Assembly: GCA_013350335.1 (NCBI GenBank)
Contig: CM023532.1
Coordinates: forward strand, 35,775,708 to 35,839,707
Reading direction: 5' to 3'
Origin: Chimonanthus salicifolius
Taxonomy: Eukaryota > Streptophyta > Magnoliopsida > Laurales > Calycanthaceae
DNA: 64,000 nucleotides
Below are positions 1 to 12,239 of the stretch, piece by piece. The position numbers were made by a program, and so were the translations under genes. The notes under the pieces are model-generated. The model saw nothing but the letters and a program-made list of their open reading frames with translations. It did no database searches and was not told the DNA's origin. Every line of letters starts with the position of its first letter. Position 1 is the stretch's first letter.

Positions 1-532
1 CATAAATCATCCAGTCACTCTTATCATCTATCATCTTTTTATTTTATCTCTTCATCCTTGTTGGACCTCTCCTCCTTGTGCTTGAAATATCTAACTCTCC
101 AACTCCCTATATTGGAGTCATGTTTAGTCTTCTACTTATATAATCAAACCACATCAAATGAGTTTCTCACAAATTACTATTCATTAGAGCTATTTTTAAA
201 TTGTCCATGATACAGTAATTTCTAAATCTAATCATTTAGAATTAATTCACTTCACATCAAATAAAGTAATAAATTATATTCTACTGAGCTTATTTGGGAC
301 ATTTCCAACTATCTTTCAAAAACACTAGAGGCTCAAAAGATCATACTCAATACACAAAATCTTTTTCATTTAAATGCAATCTCTTTGGTCATTCCATTAT
401 GGAAGCCACTATTTACTTAGTGATATTTTACAGTAAATCTAAATAAAAACTCACAGATGAGATAAATGACTTAAATAATAATAATGATGATGTTGTGCAG
501 CAAAACCGATGACAAACCGCTTTGAAAAATAA

Positions 533-3500
533 TTACACAGGGAATAGATCCATTAGCTGAGACAATGTAAGTGTGTGAAGGGGCTGAAGAAGAGGTATCC
601 TCACAGTAGATAGTCCTTTGGAAACATGATCCATGGTAGGTCGAGCTTGAGGATTGGAACGCAAGCATGCAAGTGCCAGCACCAGTAGCAAGACCATTTC
701 TTGCAAGTTATGATCTGGAGGAGGTAGGAGACGTGGGTCTAACACCTCCTCCAATACCATGTTTTTGCCCTCTGATGATGATAATGATGCAATCACCTCT
801 CCTGGATGCATACCCATCATCACTTCTAAAGCCACCACGCCGAAACTATAAACATCACATTTTTCAGTCACTCTCATTGTATAAGCAGATTCTGCGAGAA
901 GGAAAAAAAGAAGTAAAATCATTACTTATCGATCAAAAGATAAAGAAAAAAGGTTTTTTTTTTTTTTTGAGATGACACATGTATCTCCACCTCTAACATT
1001 GGAGGTGAGACCAATTCCACAGATATACGAAATCACCCACAAGTCTCTTGTATTAGGTAAGTCTAAGAGGAGTCGAATCCAAGACCTCCAGTCTAATTCT
1101 AGACATTATAGACAAACTAAGCTATCTATAATTTGAGAATCGAGAAACTCCAAGTATGAGTAGAGTAGCTTTTAGAATGAGCTAGGAACAATCCAAGTGG
1201 TGAAGTTTGACATTTAGAATGTGGCATGTTTTGTTGTCGTCAGCATATTAAAAGTTAGTTTTGAAGACATTACTAATCATCTGATTTAAAGAAATGACAA
1301 AGTTGATGACTGGACTTTATTATGATCATAGAATTTAATTCTTATAATGAAGAGTTGAAGTGAGCAACAGCCTTATTTTTGATATCTAACTAATCTAGAA
1401 CACTCGAAAAGCCATGAGCAAAATATTAAATTAAGCTAATGAGATTTTTGCAGAATTGAGAGGGTTACTAGTTCAGCCAACTTTAGTAGAAGACAAAGAT
1501 CTTGTTTATCCCCTTCTACTGTTACATAGACTGAAAGAGAAGTCAAATAAATTAAGATAATATAACAAAAACTAATTTTAAAATAATCGTTTGAATATAA
1601 AAGTAGACTCCTACAATAAAGCTCCACAAACACTCTTCTCCTCTTTCTCATTACCACCCATCTATCTCTCTCGTGAATTAGATCCCTATTGAGTTTGAGT
1701 CTACTGAGTTCATCTCACTGTTGGATTGAAATTCTATTCAAAATTAACTCCACTTTGACAGTTACAAAACTGGTGACTTTTCAAATCCATTTATTTAATT
1801 TTTATGAAAAGCATTTGTTAGAGTTTGGCTTCGATTCGGAGTCTTTCTGGAATTAGATATTTCTATTTTTTTCTTCTCTCATACTTCTTCCCTACATCCT
1901 TTTTTCGTTGGAATTGTTTTTTATAACTGGTGTGTGTGGATTGGGAGATTTACACATGCCCGTGAGATTAGTCTCACCTCTAATGTGGGATGGAGATACC
2001 CATGTTATATAAAAAAGAAAAAGTTGGGTGAAGTTTTGAGTTGTCTTAGCACTCTAGATAGTCAAATGATTAGATATGTATGAAACTGTAATTGCTTTTA
2101 TCTAAGTGACATCCTATATACATTCAACTCAATCATCTGATCTCTTGTTCATTTTTTGAGGGTATCTCAACACGAGCTCTTCTAATGCATGAAGGTATTG
2201 GATGACCACCACAAGTCAATCAATGGCGAGGCAATTTAATCATCAAATGACAAACAAAGTAAATATTCAAATGTCATAAAGCAATTTCTCCATTAAGCTA
2301 AAATAAAAGGATAAAGGAGTCTGCATGGAAAATTTCAGGCCACAAATGTTAGAATTTACCTGGAGCAACGTATCCATAGGTGCCTGCAAGTGCAGACCAG
2401 TTTGATGAATCAAACTTGAGAAGCCTAGCAGTACCAAAATCAGAGATACAAGCCTCAAACTCCACATCGAGCAAAATACTGTTGCTCGACAAGTCGCGAT
2501 GAACTACCGGAGGGTTGCAATCGTAGTGCATGTACAATAGAGCATGGGCCACCGCTCTAATAACCTTCATCCTATTAGCCCAATTCAATTCCAAAGCTTG
2601 TTCCTCATTTCTTAATATACCGGCTAAGCTGCCCCTCTCCATATACTCATAGACAAGAAATGAGCATCTTGCAGTGGAACAAAACCCATAAAGCTTCACA
2701 ATGTTGTGATGATGGATTTCTGTCAGTGCTCGAATTTCACTATTGAAACTTCTTGTATCAACTATCTCACCATCTTGTATTGGGTGAAGTTTCTTTACAG
2801 CTACTACCTTACCTGTAGGTAAATCCGCCCTGTAAACTCTCCCATATCCTCCTTGTCCAATGCAATATTTGTCATCAAAATTCTCTGTTGCATCAATGAC
2901 ATCTTTGTACTCAATCTTTTGATTGGGATTCCATATGGAAAGTAGATCTCCTTCACTATCTGTTTGGTTCAAATCATTCTTCTCTTCCTCTCTATTTCTT
3001 CTACTCCAATAACAAACAAATATGTCCCCAATGCAACAGAGAGAAGAAAAGACACTCCCCCAAAAGCAACACTAATGGCGATCACAAGTTTTTCGCGCCT
3101 CTTATCATTATCTTCACTTAGAGAAGGGGAACTACAATGTGGTAAGCCTTTTACTTCACCACATAAACCTCTGTTTCCAATGAATGCCCCTAATGGAGCA
3201 TGTTGAAAAAATTTGTAATTAGGAACGGGACCCTCCAAATCATTGTAGGAAAAGTTAATGGACATGAGACTGAGCATGCTGCCAAGAGAAGACGGTATGG
3301 AACCTGAGAGAATACTGTGGGACAGATTTAAACTTTGCAACATGCCTAGCTTTCCAAACTCTGGCGGTATATTTCCATTAAGCGAGTTGTAGCTAAGATC
3401 AATTGCCTCCAAGTTTGCTAGATTACCAATTTGGAATGGAATGGTCCCATTCAAATGATTTCCACTCAAGTTCAAGTACCTTAGCTTAGAGCCAGTTTCA

Positions 3501-4757
3501 AGTTGTTGTGGTATTGACCCACTCAGCTTATTTTTTGATAGGTCTAGAATCTCCAAATTGGACAAATATCCAAGTTCTTGTGGCACCAAACCAGAAAGAT
3601 GGTTACCCATCAACGTACAAATTGTAAAGAGAAGATAAACTCCCTAATTCACTTGGTATTTCTCCCATCAAGTAGTTCAAAGAAAGATCGAGTTGACGGA
3701 GCTGAACCAATTTCCCAACAAGGCTAGGTATCGAACCAGTAAGATTATTTTCAGAGATTTTCAGCGAGGTCAAACTTCGGCATTCCACCCAATTTGATGA
3801 GAACTCCCCATAAAATCTATTGGAGCTCAAATCAAGATATGATAAGTTGGGATATACTCCAAAGCATTCTGAAATATTTCCAATGAATTGATTTCCATCA
3901 AGCCTAAGTCTTTCCAAGCTTCTGCAGTTTTTCAAGCTTGAAGGAATGGCACCATTAAACCGGTTGCCAGGTAGCGTAAGGCGCCGAAGTGATCCACTTT
4001 TGCATAGTTGAGGCAAAGATCCAGACAAGTTATTGAAACCCAAAGCAAGATTAGATAAATTTTTAAGATTTACTATCTCTTGAGGTAGGGAACCAGACAA
4101 CTGATTCCCACGTAGAGAAAGCCACCTGAGTTTTGAAAGCTTTCCCACCTGTGGAGGAACTGGTCCACTGAGCTTGTTGGTTGAAAGCCTCAGCTCAATC
4201 AAATCATGGAGATTTCCTATCTGTGGAGGAATCAAACCAGAAATTTTAGTCTGGTAGAGATAGAGACTGGTCAGCATGGTCAGGTTTGCTACCGTCTGAG
4301 GGATGGAACCGGTGAACTTATTATAGGAGAGGTCCAGCTTATTCACGTTCTTGAGGTTTCCAATTTCTAGAGGGATTTTTCCACCAAGTGCATTAGTGCT
4401 GAGGTCGAGAAGGGAGAGGTTTGGAAAGGAGGAGAAGCTGAAGTGTTGAAGATCACCTTGAAGGTTGCAATTGGTTAGGTTTATTTCTGCCACCTTTCCA
4501 TAGTTGCTGCATTTGATTCCTGTCCAATTGCATGTAGACCCATTTCTGCTGCTGGTGTTGAGAGTTGGAAGAGACCATGACTGGAGAGCTTGGCTTTGGA
4601 GGAGGCTCTCTTTCCAATTGAGGAGAGCTTCAGCTTCAACTTCTGCTGATTTTGATACTACTTCTGCACTAATACAGAGAACATAGGCAAAAGAAATTAG
4701 AAGAAGAGGAAGAATAATAGAAGGAAGAGTCCACGATTTCTTGGTACCCATTTGCAT
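533..4757 (-). pseudogene. MIK2-like LRR receptor kinase, frameshifted copy
   Basis: This is the unit A paralogue of the receptor kinase at 16151-19922. Exon 1 would span 4757-2360 and exon 2 891-533, with the same splice sites as the partner. It starts with a signal peptide, a CNWTGIKC N-terminal cap and leucine-rich repeats. An extra base at 3617 shifts the frame after the motif SSLYNL, where the partner reads on. The frame is restored for the rest of the LRR region and then lost by a one-base deletion near 3010, just after the transmembrane segment. The kinase part (about 2972-2360) is open and keeps VAVKK and DFG, but its catalytic loop reads HRDLSSNS, so the invariant Asn is Ser. Two frameshifts plus this substitution make it very likely a pseudogene. 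A truncated secreted LRR product from the first 384 codons is the only obvious product. Confidence 0.9.
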
Positions 4758-4794
4758 GAAGTGTGATTTTTTGTTGCAGGTAGCATTCGATTCA

Positions 4795-4800
4795 TATATA
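4795..4800 (-). promoter_or_regulatory. TATA-like motif, receptor kinase unit A
   Basis: TATATA occurs 38 bp before the ATG at 4757, in a stretch also present in unit B (19960-19965). It is close to the ATG and would leave a very short leader, so it may not be the real core promoter. Confidence 0.3.
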
Positions 4801-4989
4801 ATCGATAAAAGTCGAGAAGGAAACAGGCCATGAACTTCCTCTTCTTTATTACATCACAAGTGACGTCAAGTTGTCCCATGGTCTTCACATCTTTCCGTAA
4901 CGAAAGTGAACTGAAGATATTATCACCACCTCATAATAAAGAAAAAAATTTCCTCTTTCTCTATTTAAATCTTCATTTTCAAGTGCCAT

Positions 4990-6600
4990 AACTTGATTAT
5001 TTGACTAATACTCCAAAAGGCAACTCTTAATGTGACGGCGTTACTTGATTTTGTAAAATTTTGTATGTAACTCAACCCAACTAGGGCATGTCACAGTTAA
5101 AATGAATGAAATTTATGAATAGATAATTTCGTAAAAAAAAGGAAAAAATTAAAATTATTCTTTTGCATCCTTTTCCATCGATAGATAACACTCAAAGAAT
5201 GGTGGAAGAGCTTATGCATAATCCATCCAAAATGGACTTTAAAAAAGCCGGCTGAGCCCCTTTGGTGTGAACACCTATTTTTGTTCATCCAAAAATGAGC
5301 AAACCTCAAAATCAATATTTTTAAGCCGCATTTCGATTGAAATAATATTTTTTTTAGAAAAAGTTTAGAAAATTTTACTATTTCTAGAGTAAGTAAATTT
5401 TTTTTTATCAGAAAGTAGTATAAACTACAATGATGATTTCTATCATAATCTTTGACTGTGTTTAGGTGGAGAAAAGTGAGTAAACTTCTCTTTCATAGAT
5501 CGATTCTCTAAGAGAAAGTGGAGATCACAAACAGCAAGCACCACAGACGATGCCTCGGTTGTCCACGCTCAGTTAGCAGCACCGTCGCTGACGCTCGACA
5601 CCCTTACCCCTTTTTCCCCTGTTTCGTTTGGCTTCGGTCGCCCAGGCCGATCCATCCCCACGTCTCTGCCTCTCAGCCCAGCTCCCTCCCTGCCACACGC
5701 CGCCGCTCTCTCTCTCAGCCGCCGCCACTCCCTGCGCCACCCCATCCTCTAGATCCGTTGGGGAACGCCAGTTCCCATGTCCATTGTTACCCTTTTTCTT
5801 TATTTATCCCACTACGTTGACCACGTTTGACCCTCTTAGACCCATTCTGAGTCGATTCGCCCAATTTTATCTCGATCCGATCCTGTTCCGTTCTTCGCCA
5901 GAAACCCAACCAATTGTCCACTATTTGCGGTGAAACTTGGCCATCGAGGGGTGCAATATATGACATGGTTGATATTTTTTTCTCTCTTTTATTTTTTTTA
6001 AAAAATCGATTTTGGCCGATATTCACGATATATATCGGTCAATATTTGGACTCCTGCTTGAATCGGATTTTAATTTGATTTGCATGACCCGACTAAAGAA
6101 ATTAAGTAGTTTGGATTTTACATTTTAAAAATTAAGGTTGTTTTGGATTGAAGAAGAAAATCTGAATTAAATTTAAATCGAGTTATATAATTTTTTTTTA
6201 AATTGACCCAACTCGACTTAAATTGACCCAACTCAATCTACTCAAAAAAATTAATATAACACTCCAATTTAGTTGGGCCAACAATTTGAGTCAGCACTCG
6301 GGTTAATTCCGATCAACAATTCAAATTACGTTGAGTTAACCAATTTGGGTCAGTAATTCGATTTGAGTTCAATAATTTCTTTTATTAGTTATATTAGATT
6401 TATTAAAATCTGACTCGATCTGCCTGACTTTCAGCTCTAATTCACTTAATGACTTTATTTCATAGGCAAGAAATCTTAAAGGATTTACATTTATAAATGT
6501 TCTAATTAGAATATAAATCTTCTTTCGGTACTATATTTTGTTAGAAAACAAGAATGTCCTACAATTTCAATTTAATTGCGTCTTCCATCTACCTTTTCAT
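4990..6600. other. Unit A-specific intergenic DNA
   Basis: Unit B has only about 180 bp of different sequence at the matching place. The block holds a G+C-richer, pyrimidine-rich patch (5510-5930) without a recognisable protein, a degenerate GGCCGATAT repeat (about 5950-6055), and a stretch with GACCCAACTCGA-like motifs (6060-6450) typical of decayed MITEs. No gene is seen. Confidence 0.5.
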
Positions 6601-7177
6601 CCTTTTTAAGCATATAACACTTAATAAATATTTTTATTATTTAATAAATAGTAATGTTCTTTTTAAAAATTAATTTAGTGTCCTAATTTAGAACCTAGTA
6701 TGGATGCAGCAATTTATTCAAACCACGGCTCTCTTTCAAAGGACGCAACCCTGATTGTTGGGTAGGGTGGTCCAATAAATGTGGCAGTTGTATTTGGCAT
6801 TCATGGTTGAAGTAACCTTGTGAATAAATGGTCAATTATGACATGATGGTGAATAGATCGGTCCAATTAGTGCCATGATGGTGCTCATCTCTTCTATGTT
6901 TGACAAATGTCCGGCCATTTTAACACGAACAAAATTGGTCAGTAGAAATGGGATGGAATGAAATTCTCATTTTACTCATATTGATATACTACTAATTAAG
7001 TATCAGTGTACCAATATACAAAATATATACATGCAGAACGGTGTTATTAGTAGACTAATACTTGATGAGCGGTACACCTGTATGAATAAAATGATAATTT
7101 CACTTTATTCCGTATCTTCTGACAAATTTTGCTCGTATTACGATAGCTGATCTTAGACAAATTTTTATATTTTCTTT

Positions 7178-9045
7178 TGGGAGCACTTACACACACACGG
7201 ATTTCCTGCCTCTACACACCCGTTTCTGAAATTTTGGGTGAAATTACGATTTTACCCCCCGATTTTCATTCATTCGAATGAATGCTCAGTTCATTTTGGC
7301 ATTCATTCGAATGAATGACGAATGATTCATTCGAATGAATGCCCGTGTGTAATTTCAATTCATTCGAATGAATGGGCTGAGCAGTAACACGGAATACTGC
7401 TCAGCCCAATTCATTCGAATGAATGGATGATTCATTCGAATGAATAGTAATAAAATGAACTTCATTCCATCCATTCATTCGAATGAATAGACCATTCATT
7501 CGAATGAATGGACGTTCATTCGTTCATTCGAATGAACATGAAGGAAATGACCGTCACGAATCATTCGAATGATTCATCACGAATCATTCGAATGATTTAG
7601 ATCCGAACATGAAGGGAGTCACGAATCATTCTAATGATTCATCACGAATCATTCGAATGATTCATCACGAATCATTCGAATGATTCATCACAAATCATTC
7701 AGTATACAGTATACAGTAAATTCATTAAAATTCTTTTAAAATTTTAAACTTATTTTTTGATCACTGTGTATTTCCAAAATTTCTCAAATTGAATATCTAG
7801 GCTAATTAAAATAACCTGATAAAAATACCTTAAGACTTCAAGGTCTTTTGACACTTCTAAATATTTAAAACACAGTATTTTACAAATAAGGGTATCCCTA
7901 GGGTGTGTCAAAAATACATTTGAAAGTGTCAAAAGACCTTAAAGTCTTAAGTTATTTTTATCAGGTTATTTTAATTAGTCTAGATATTCAATTTGAGAAA
8001 TTTTTAAAATACACAGTGCTTAAAAATAACTATCTTTATTTTAAAACATAGACCGTTATTTTTTAAGCACTGTGTATTTCTAAAATTTCTCAAATTGAAT
8101 ATCTAGACTAATTAAAATAACCTGATAAAAATACTTTAAGATTTCAAGGTCTTTTGACATTCCTAAATGTGTTTTCGACACAGCCTAGGGATACCCTTAT
8201 TTGTAAAATACTGTGTTTTAAATATTTAGGAGTGTCAAAAGACCTTGAAGTCTTAAGGTATTTTTATCAGGTTATTTTAATTAGTCTAGATATTCAATTT
8301 GAGAAATTTTGAAAATACACAGTGCTTAAAAAATAACGGTCTATGTTTTAAAATATAGACAGTTATTTTTAAGCACTGTGTATTTTAAAAATTTCTCAAA
8401 TTGAATATCTAGACTAATTAAAATAACCTGATAAAAATACCTTAAGACTCTAAGGTCTTTGGACACTTTCAAATGTATTTTTGACACACCCTAAGGATAC
8501 CCTTATTTGTAAAATACTGTGTTTTAAATATTTAGGAGTGTCAAAAGACCTTAAAGTCTTAAGGTATTTTTATCAGGTTATTTTAATTAGTCTAGATATT
8601 CAATTTGAGAAATTTTAGAAATATACAGTGATCAAAAAATAAGTTTAAAGTTTAAAAAAAATATATTTGAATAATATTATGTTTACTGCTGAATGAATGA
8701 ACGGCTAAAAGAAGGAATCATTTGAATGAATGGGCTTCATTCATTCGAATGAATGAAGCCCATTCATTGGAATGATTAGTTCATTTGAATGAATGAGGCC
8801 CATTCATTCGAATGAATGAGCCTCATTCATTCGAATGAATGGGCTAAGCAGTATTCCATGTTACTGCTCAGCCCATTCATTCAAATGAATTGAAATTACA
8901 CACGGGTATTCATTCGAATGAATGCCAAAATGAACTGGGCATTCATTCGAATGAATGAAAATCGGGGATAAAATCGTAATTTCACCCAAAATTTCAGAAA
9001 TGGTTGTGTAGAGACAGGAAATCTGGATGTGTGTAAGTGCTCCCA
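7178..9045. mobile_element. 1.87-kb foldback element with nested palindromes
   Basis: The element begins TGGGAGCACTTACACACA and ends with the inverted match, flanked by TTCTTT on both sides (7172-7177 and 9046-9051). Unit B reads through the site at about 22215 without it, so it is a true insertion. The arms pair over roughly 260 bp at each end. Both arms are studded with the palindrome TTCATTCGAATGAA or the shorter AATCATTCGAATGATT, about twenty in all. The core (about 7757-8632) is three consecutive inverted repeats of about 270 bp. No transposase is encoded; it is a non-autonomous foldback element. The superfamily is unclear because the 6-bp duplication and ends fit no class cleanly. Confidence 0.85.
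7757..8632. repeat. Three tandem hairpin-forming units in the foldback core
   Basis: Units at about 7757-8027, 8063-8330 and 8367-8632 each read inward from a CACTGTGTATTT end through AATTGAATATCTAG and CCTGATAAAAATA, then back out in reverse complement. Neighbouring units are joined by short spacers containing AAAACATAGAC or its complement. Each unit can fold by itself, and the second half of one can pair with the first half of the next. Confidence 0.85.
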
Positions 9046-9051
9046 TTCTTT

Positions 9052-11144
9052 TCCTAAGAAAGAAAGCTGGATTACTAATTTCATGAAAAACCCATAAAAA
9101 GTAGGGAAAGTTCATGTTTTTCCATTGTGATAAGGAAGTTGCTTAGAAATTTTAACTTGAGAGAAGTGGTCAAGTATTTTAGTCAAGGCTTGGCTTCTTT
9201 TGTTCCCACTTTCCACTTTCCACAGCCGTTTTAAAACAGGTGCTTGGAAAGGAGATACTATTATCTACAGTGAGGGTTTTTTTTTTTTTTTTTGGCACGA
9301 ACAGAATTTATGTGGACTCAAAATGTGACTTAATTTTTTTTTAAATCAACATTAATTTATTAATTCTTTTGTGAAATATCTCTCCTATACACGTGAATCA
9401 CATGTATGTATTAACATTCTAGTCACTACTCTTAAACTTAATTTAATTGTTCTTACTTTGGCCGACACAACTAATCTACCATTGTTGATATATCGTTGTT
9501 ACGTCATGTCGTCGAATACATTGGCGATATATCGAGTCTGTTCAGTTCGTCACAATTGACTTTCCGTCCGATCTTACACTTATACCACGTGAGAGTTAAT
9601 ATTAAAACATTTCAATATACTAATGTAATATACATAAATAAGTCAGAAGTTACAAATATTGAAGTTCTCAAGTTTAAGTTTGGGCTAAACTCAGAGAATC
9701 GTTCTTAGATTTAAGTACAGTCTAAACTCGAAGAATCTTCTAGCGAATTAACTTAAATTGCAAAATCCAATTTTAATTAGATAATGGAACCATACAAATA
9801 ATTAAAATTAAAATTCAAAATATAATAAAATAATTAGATTATTCTAATTAAAATCAATTCAACACAATGAACAAAATTAAATTCAAAAGGATAAATTGAC
9901 GTACCTTTTTTAATCTTCATCTTTCCCTGCTTGTTCCTTCTCTTATTCGTTGCTTTGCTGACAGCAGTGTCCATTGACCCATCTCTCTGTTTGGGCACTT
10001 ATTTCTTTCCATGATTTTATGAATTTTCTTCATTTGGTCTTTCTAGGAATCTTCAGCTCAAAATACCCATTTCCTATTTAGAACAGGAGCACTAAGTTTG
10101 AAATTTTCCATTCTTAATTTCCTTCTCTAATTTGATTTACTGCCTTGTTGGGTAACTAGGTGGGGTTCTCATGGTGATGGGTTCGTGATGATGTGGGATT
10201 TGAAATGGGCCTCACTTTCCTCCATCGATCCAATGATGAATTTGAGCGATGAATTTCTCGATTTTAAATAATCAGTCGAGTTCAATGGAGTTCATGTTCT
10301 TGCATCAAATAGTGAATTGTTCTCACACTCAATTTGAATTCATTTCTATTTCATCTCATCGTTAGAATAAAAATCATTCAAATTATTCATATTTTGATCA
10401 TTGATCTTTACGCTTTTGAAAATTATAACTTTTCACCTATTAAAAGAAAAGGAGAAACTAGTATCGCTTTAACGTAATATGAATGACTCAAACGAATTGT
10501 AAAACTAAAAAGACTATTTTATAGAGATGTTAATCTTAGTTGAGGAGAGTTTAGTCTAACTTGCCACCTCCTATTTAGAAACAAAGTTTCATAAATACTA
10601 TATTCTTAATGTTTTGAAGTATTATCTTCTTTCTATTTCAATATGGCTTTAAAAATACTATATTATTATTTTATATAAAAACAATGATGTTTTAAAAGGA
10701 TGACTGAATATTTTTTTTTGGATTAACGTCTGGAAAATTCAGATATAGTACTATTAAAATCTCTACGGATGAGTCTACTGTCTCTAAGAATGACTCAATA
10801 TTTTTGTCTAACTTAAAAATTTCAAAAAATTATATAATTTTTTTTTTGAAAAAGCCCTCAAAATATACTTAGATGGATTTCAATCTATTATTTGGACATG
10901 CCTTTTTGTCCTAGTCAAGTATAAGAAATTGAAGAAAACAATAAAATAGGGTCCAAAATCATGCTAATGTCAATTCTAAAAATAATCAGTATGTGTTGAA
11001 TTGAGAAAAAAGAGAATTTTTCAAAAGAATTTATAAAAATTGAGTTTCAAAATATCAAGGTTTGTCACACCTTTTTGGAAAAGGTCAAAATTGGGAAATC
11101 ATATTCATAGCACCTAAGGGTTGAGCAAATTGTAATTTTTTAGA
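9052..11144. other. Intergenic DNA shared with unit B
   Basis: This aligns with about 22215-24380 of unit B. No protein family is recognised. A conserved purine/pyrimidine-rich block at about 9900-9990 ends in a splice-donor-like site on the minus strand. A truncated SINE-like tail lies at about 10715-10800. Confidence 0.5.
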
Positions 11145-11152
11145 TTTATTAG

Positions 11153-11352
11153 AGGTAGTCATTTAGATACATTACTTTTCTTGTAGAAGGTACTCTTTTT
11201 TGAAATTTTAGATGAAATTATCATTTACCCTTCCGATGTGCATTTAGACAATAAAAGATTTTTCAAAATCGAAAGAGCAAAATAGTAATTTCACCCTAAA
11301 TTTCAAAAAATGTGTCTCCTAGCAGAAAAGTAGGGTGTCTAAAGAGCCACCC
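11153..11352. mobile_element. hAT-type MITE, copy 1
   Basis: The 200-bp element has inverted ends GGTAGTCATTTAGA and TCTAAAGAGCCACC, and an interior that is close to its own reverse complement. It is flanked by a perfect 8-bp duplication TTTATTAG (11145-11152 and 11353-11360), as expected of hAT transposons. The same insertion with the same duplication is in unit B, so it predates the segmental duplication. It has no coding capacity. Confidence 0.88.
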
Positions 11353-12029
11353 TTTATTAGTTGCTACTTTCATAAAAACAATTAATTATTTTTTATTATA
11401 GTATTTATTATATATTCAAAGACATATAAGTGGGGAATATTAACCATGCATCATAAAAGGACTTCAATGCATCATTTGGTCAACTTGTTTTGGAAACTAT
11501 GAAAATTCACCCACTCAAACTTTATCATTGGTGAAGCCAGCCTTGACTAGCACATTAATTAATAGCCAAATTCCTTATTTTCCCCCTTAAATGAGGTTTC
11601 ATTTAGAAGGACTCATCCATAAATGTGACAACTCAAGCAGCAGATATGCATGCATTCTATTTGGGAGAATAAATAATTTTGACTATTGGACAATTGGTGC
11701 CACTTTGGAAATGGTATATGATGTGAGATCCGCGTAGATCGGCAGAGCGATCCAGTAAAATAGGGATCACTAGTCTTCATCGAGACTTGGAGAAGGAAGA
11801 AAAATCTACAGCACACGCACGAGAAGAAAGAGAGATGGGTGGAGAAAATAAATAAATTCTATCTAGATAATCGGAATTTTGGTCTTTTCTCTATTACAAT
11901 ACTACTTTATATAAAAAAACAAAAAAACCCTATCAAAAATAATAATCACAATAGGATAGCTAATTAAACAGAAACTAAATAAATATAGAATTCTAATTTA
12001 ATTAAAAAAAAAAAGGAAAGTAAAATTAA

Positions 12030-12231
12030 GTGTAATAATTTAGATGCCCTACTTTTCTTTTAAGAAACGTCCCATTTCAAAATTTTATGTAAAAATTACC
12101 ATTTTTCCCTCAGTTTTTTTTTTAAAAAAAATAATTCCTCTACACAAAATGAGGGGCAAAATGGTAATTTTCACACAATTTTGAAATGAGGTATCCTTTA
12201 AAAGAAAAGTAGAGTGTCTAAATAGTCACCC
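12030..12231. mobile_element. hAT-type MITE, unit A only
   Basis: The 202-bp element belongs to the same family as 11153-11352, ending in TCTAAATAGTCACCC. An exact 8-bp duplication AAAATTAA flanks it (12022-12029 and 12232-12239). Unit B has the uninterrupted site at about 25210, so this copy moved in after the duplication, or was lost precisely from B. Confidence 0.87.
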
Positions 12232-12239
12232 AAAATTAA

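Noticed and set aside
5518..5933. Two 100-codon frames rich in Ser and Pro
   Set aside because: Composition effect in a G+C-richer patch specific to unit A, with no homology, no introns and no counterpart in unit B.
7266..7690. CRISPR-like array of TTCATTCGAATGAA repeats
   Set aside because: Plant nuclear DNA, palindromic short repeats with irregular spacers, and all within a transposon arm; nothing like a prokaryotic array.
7266..8960. Heat-shock elements formed by TTC and GAA triplets in the palindrome
   Set aside because: The triplets are not at the required 5-bp phasing, so they do not make heat-shock factor sites.
9946..9975. Possible MYB N-terminus or microRNA precursor in the conserved block
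   Set aside because: The frame stops after about a dozen codons, the W residues of a MYB repeat are absent, and no stem of microRNA type is evident.
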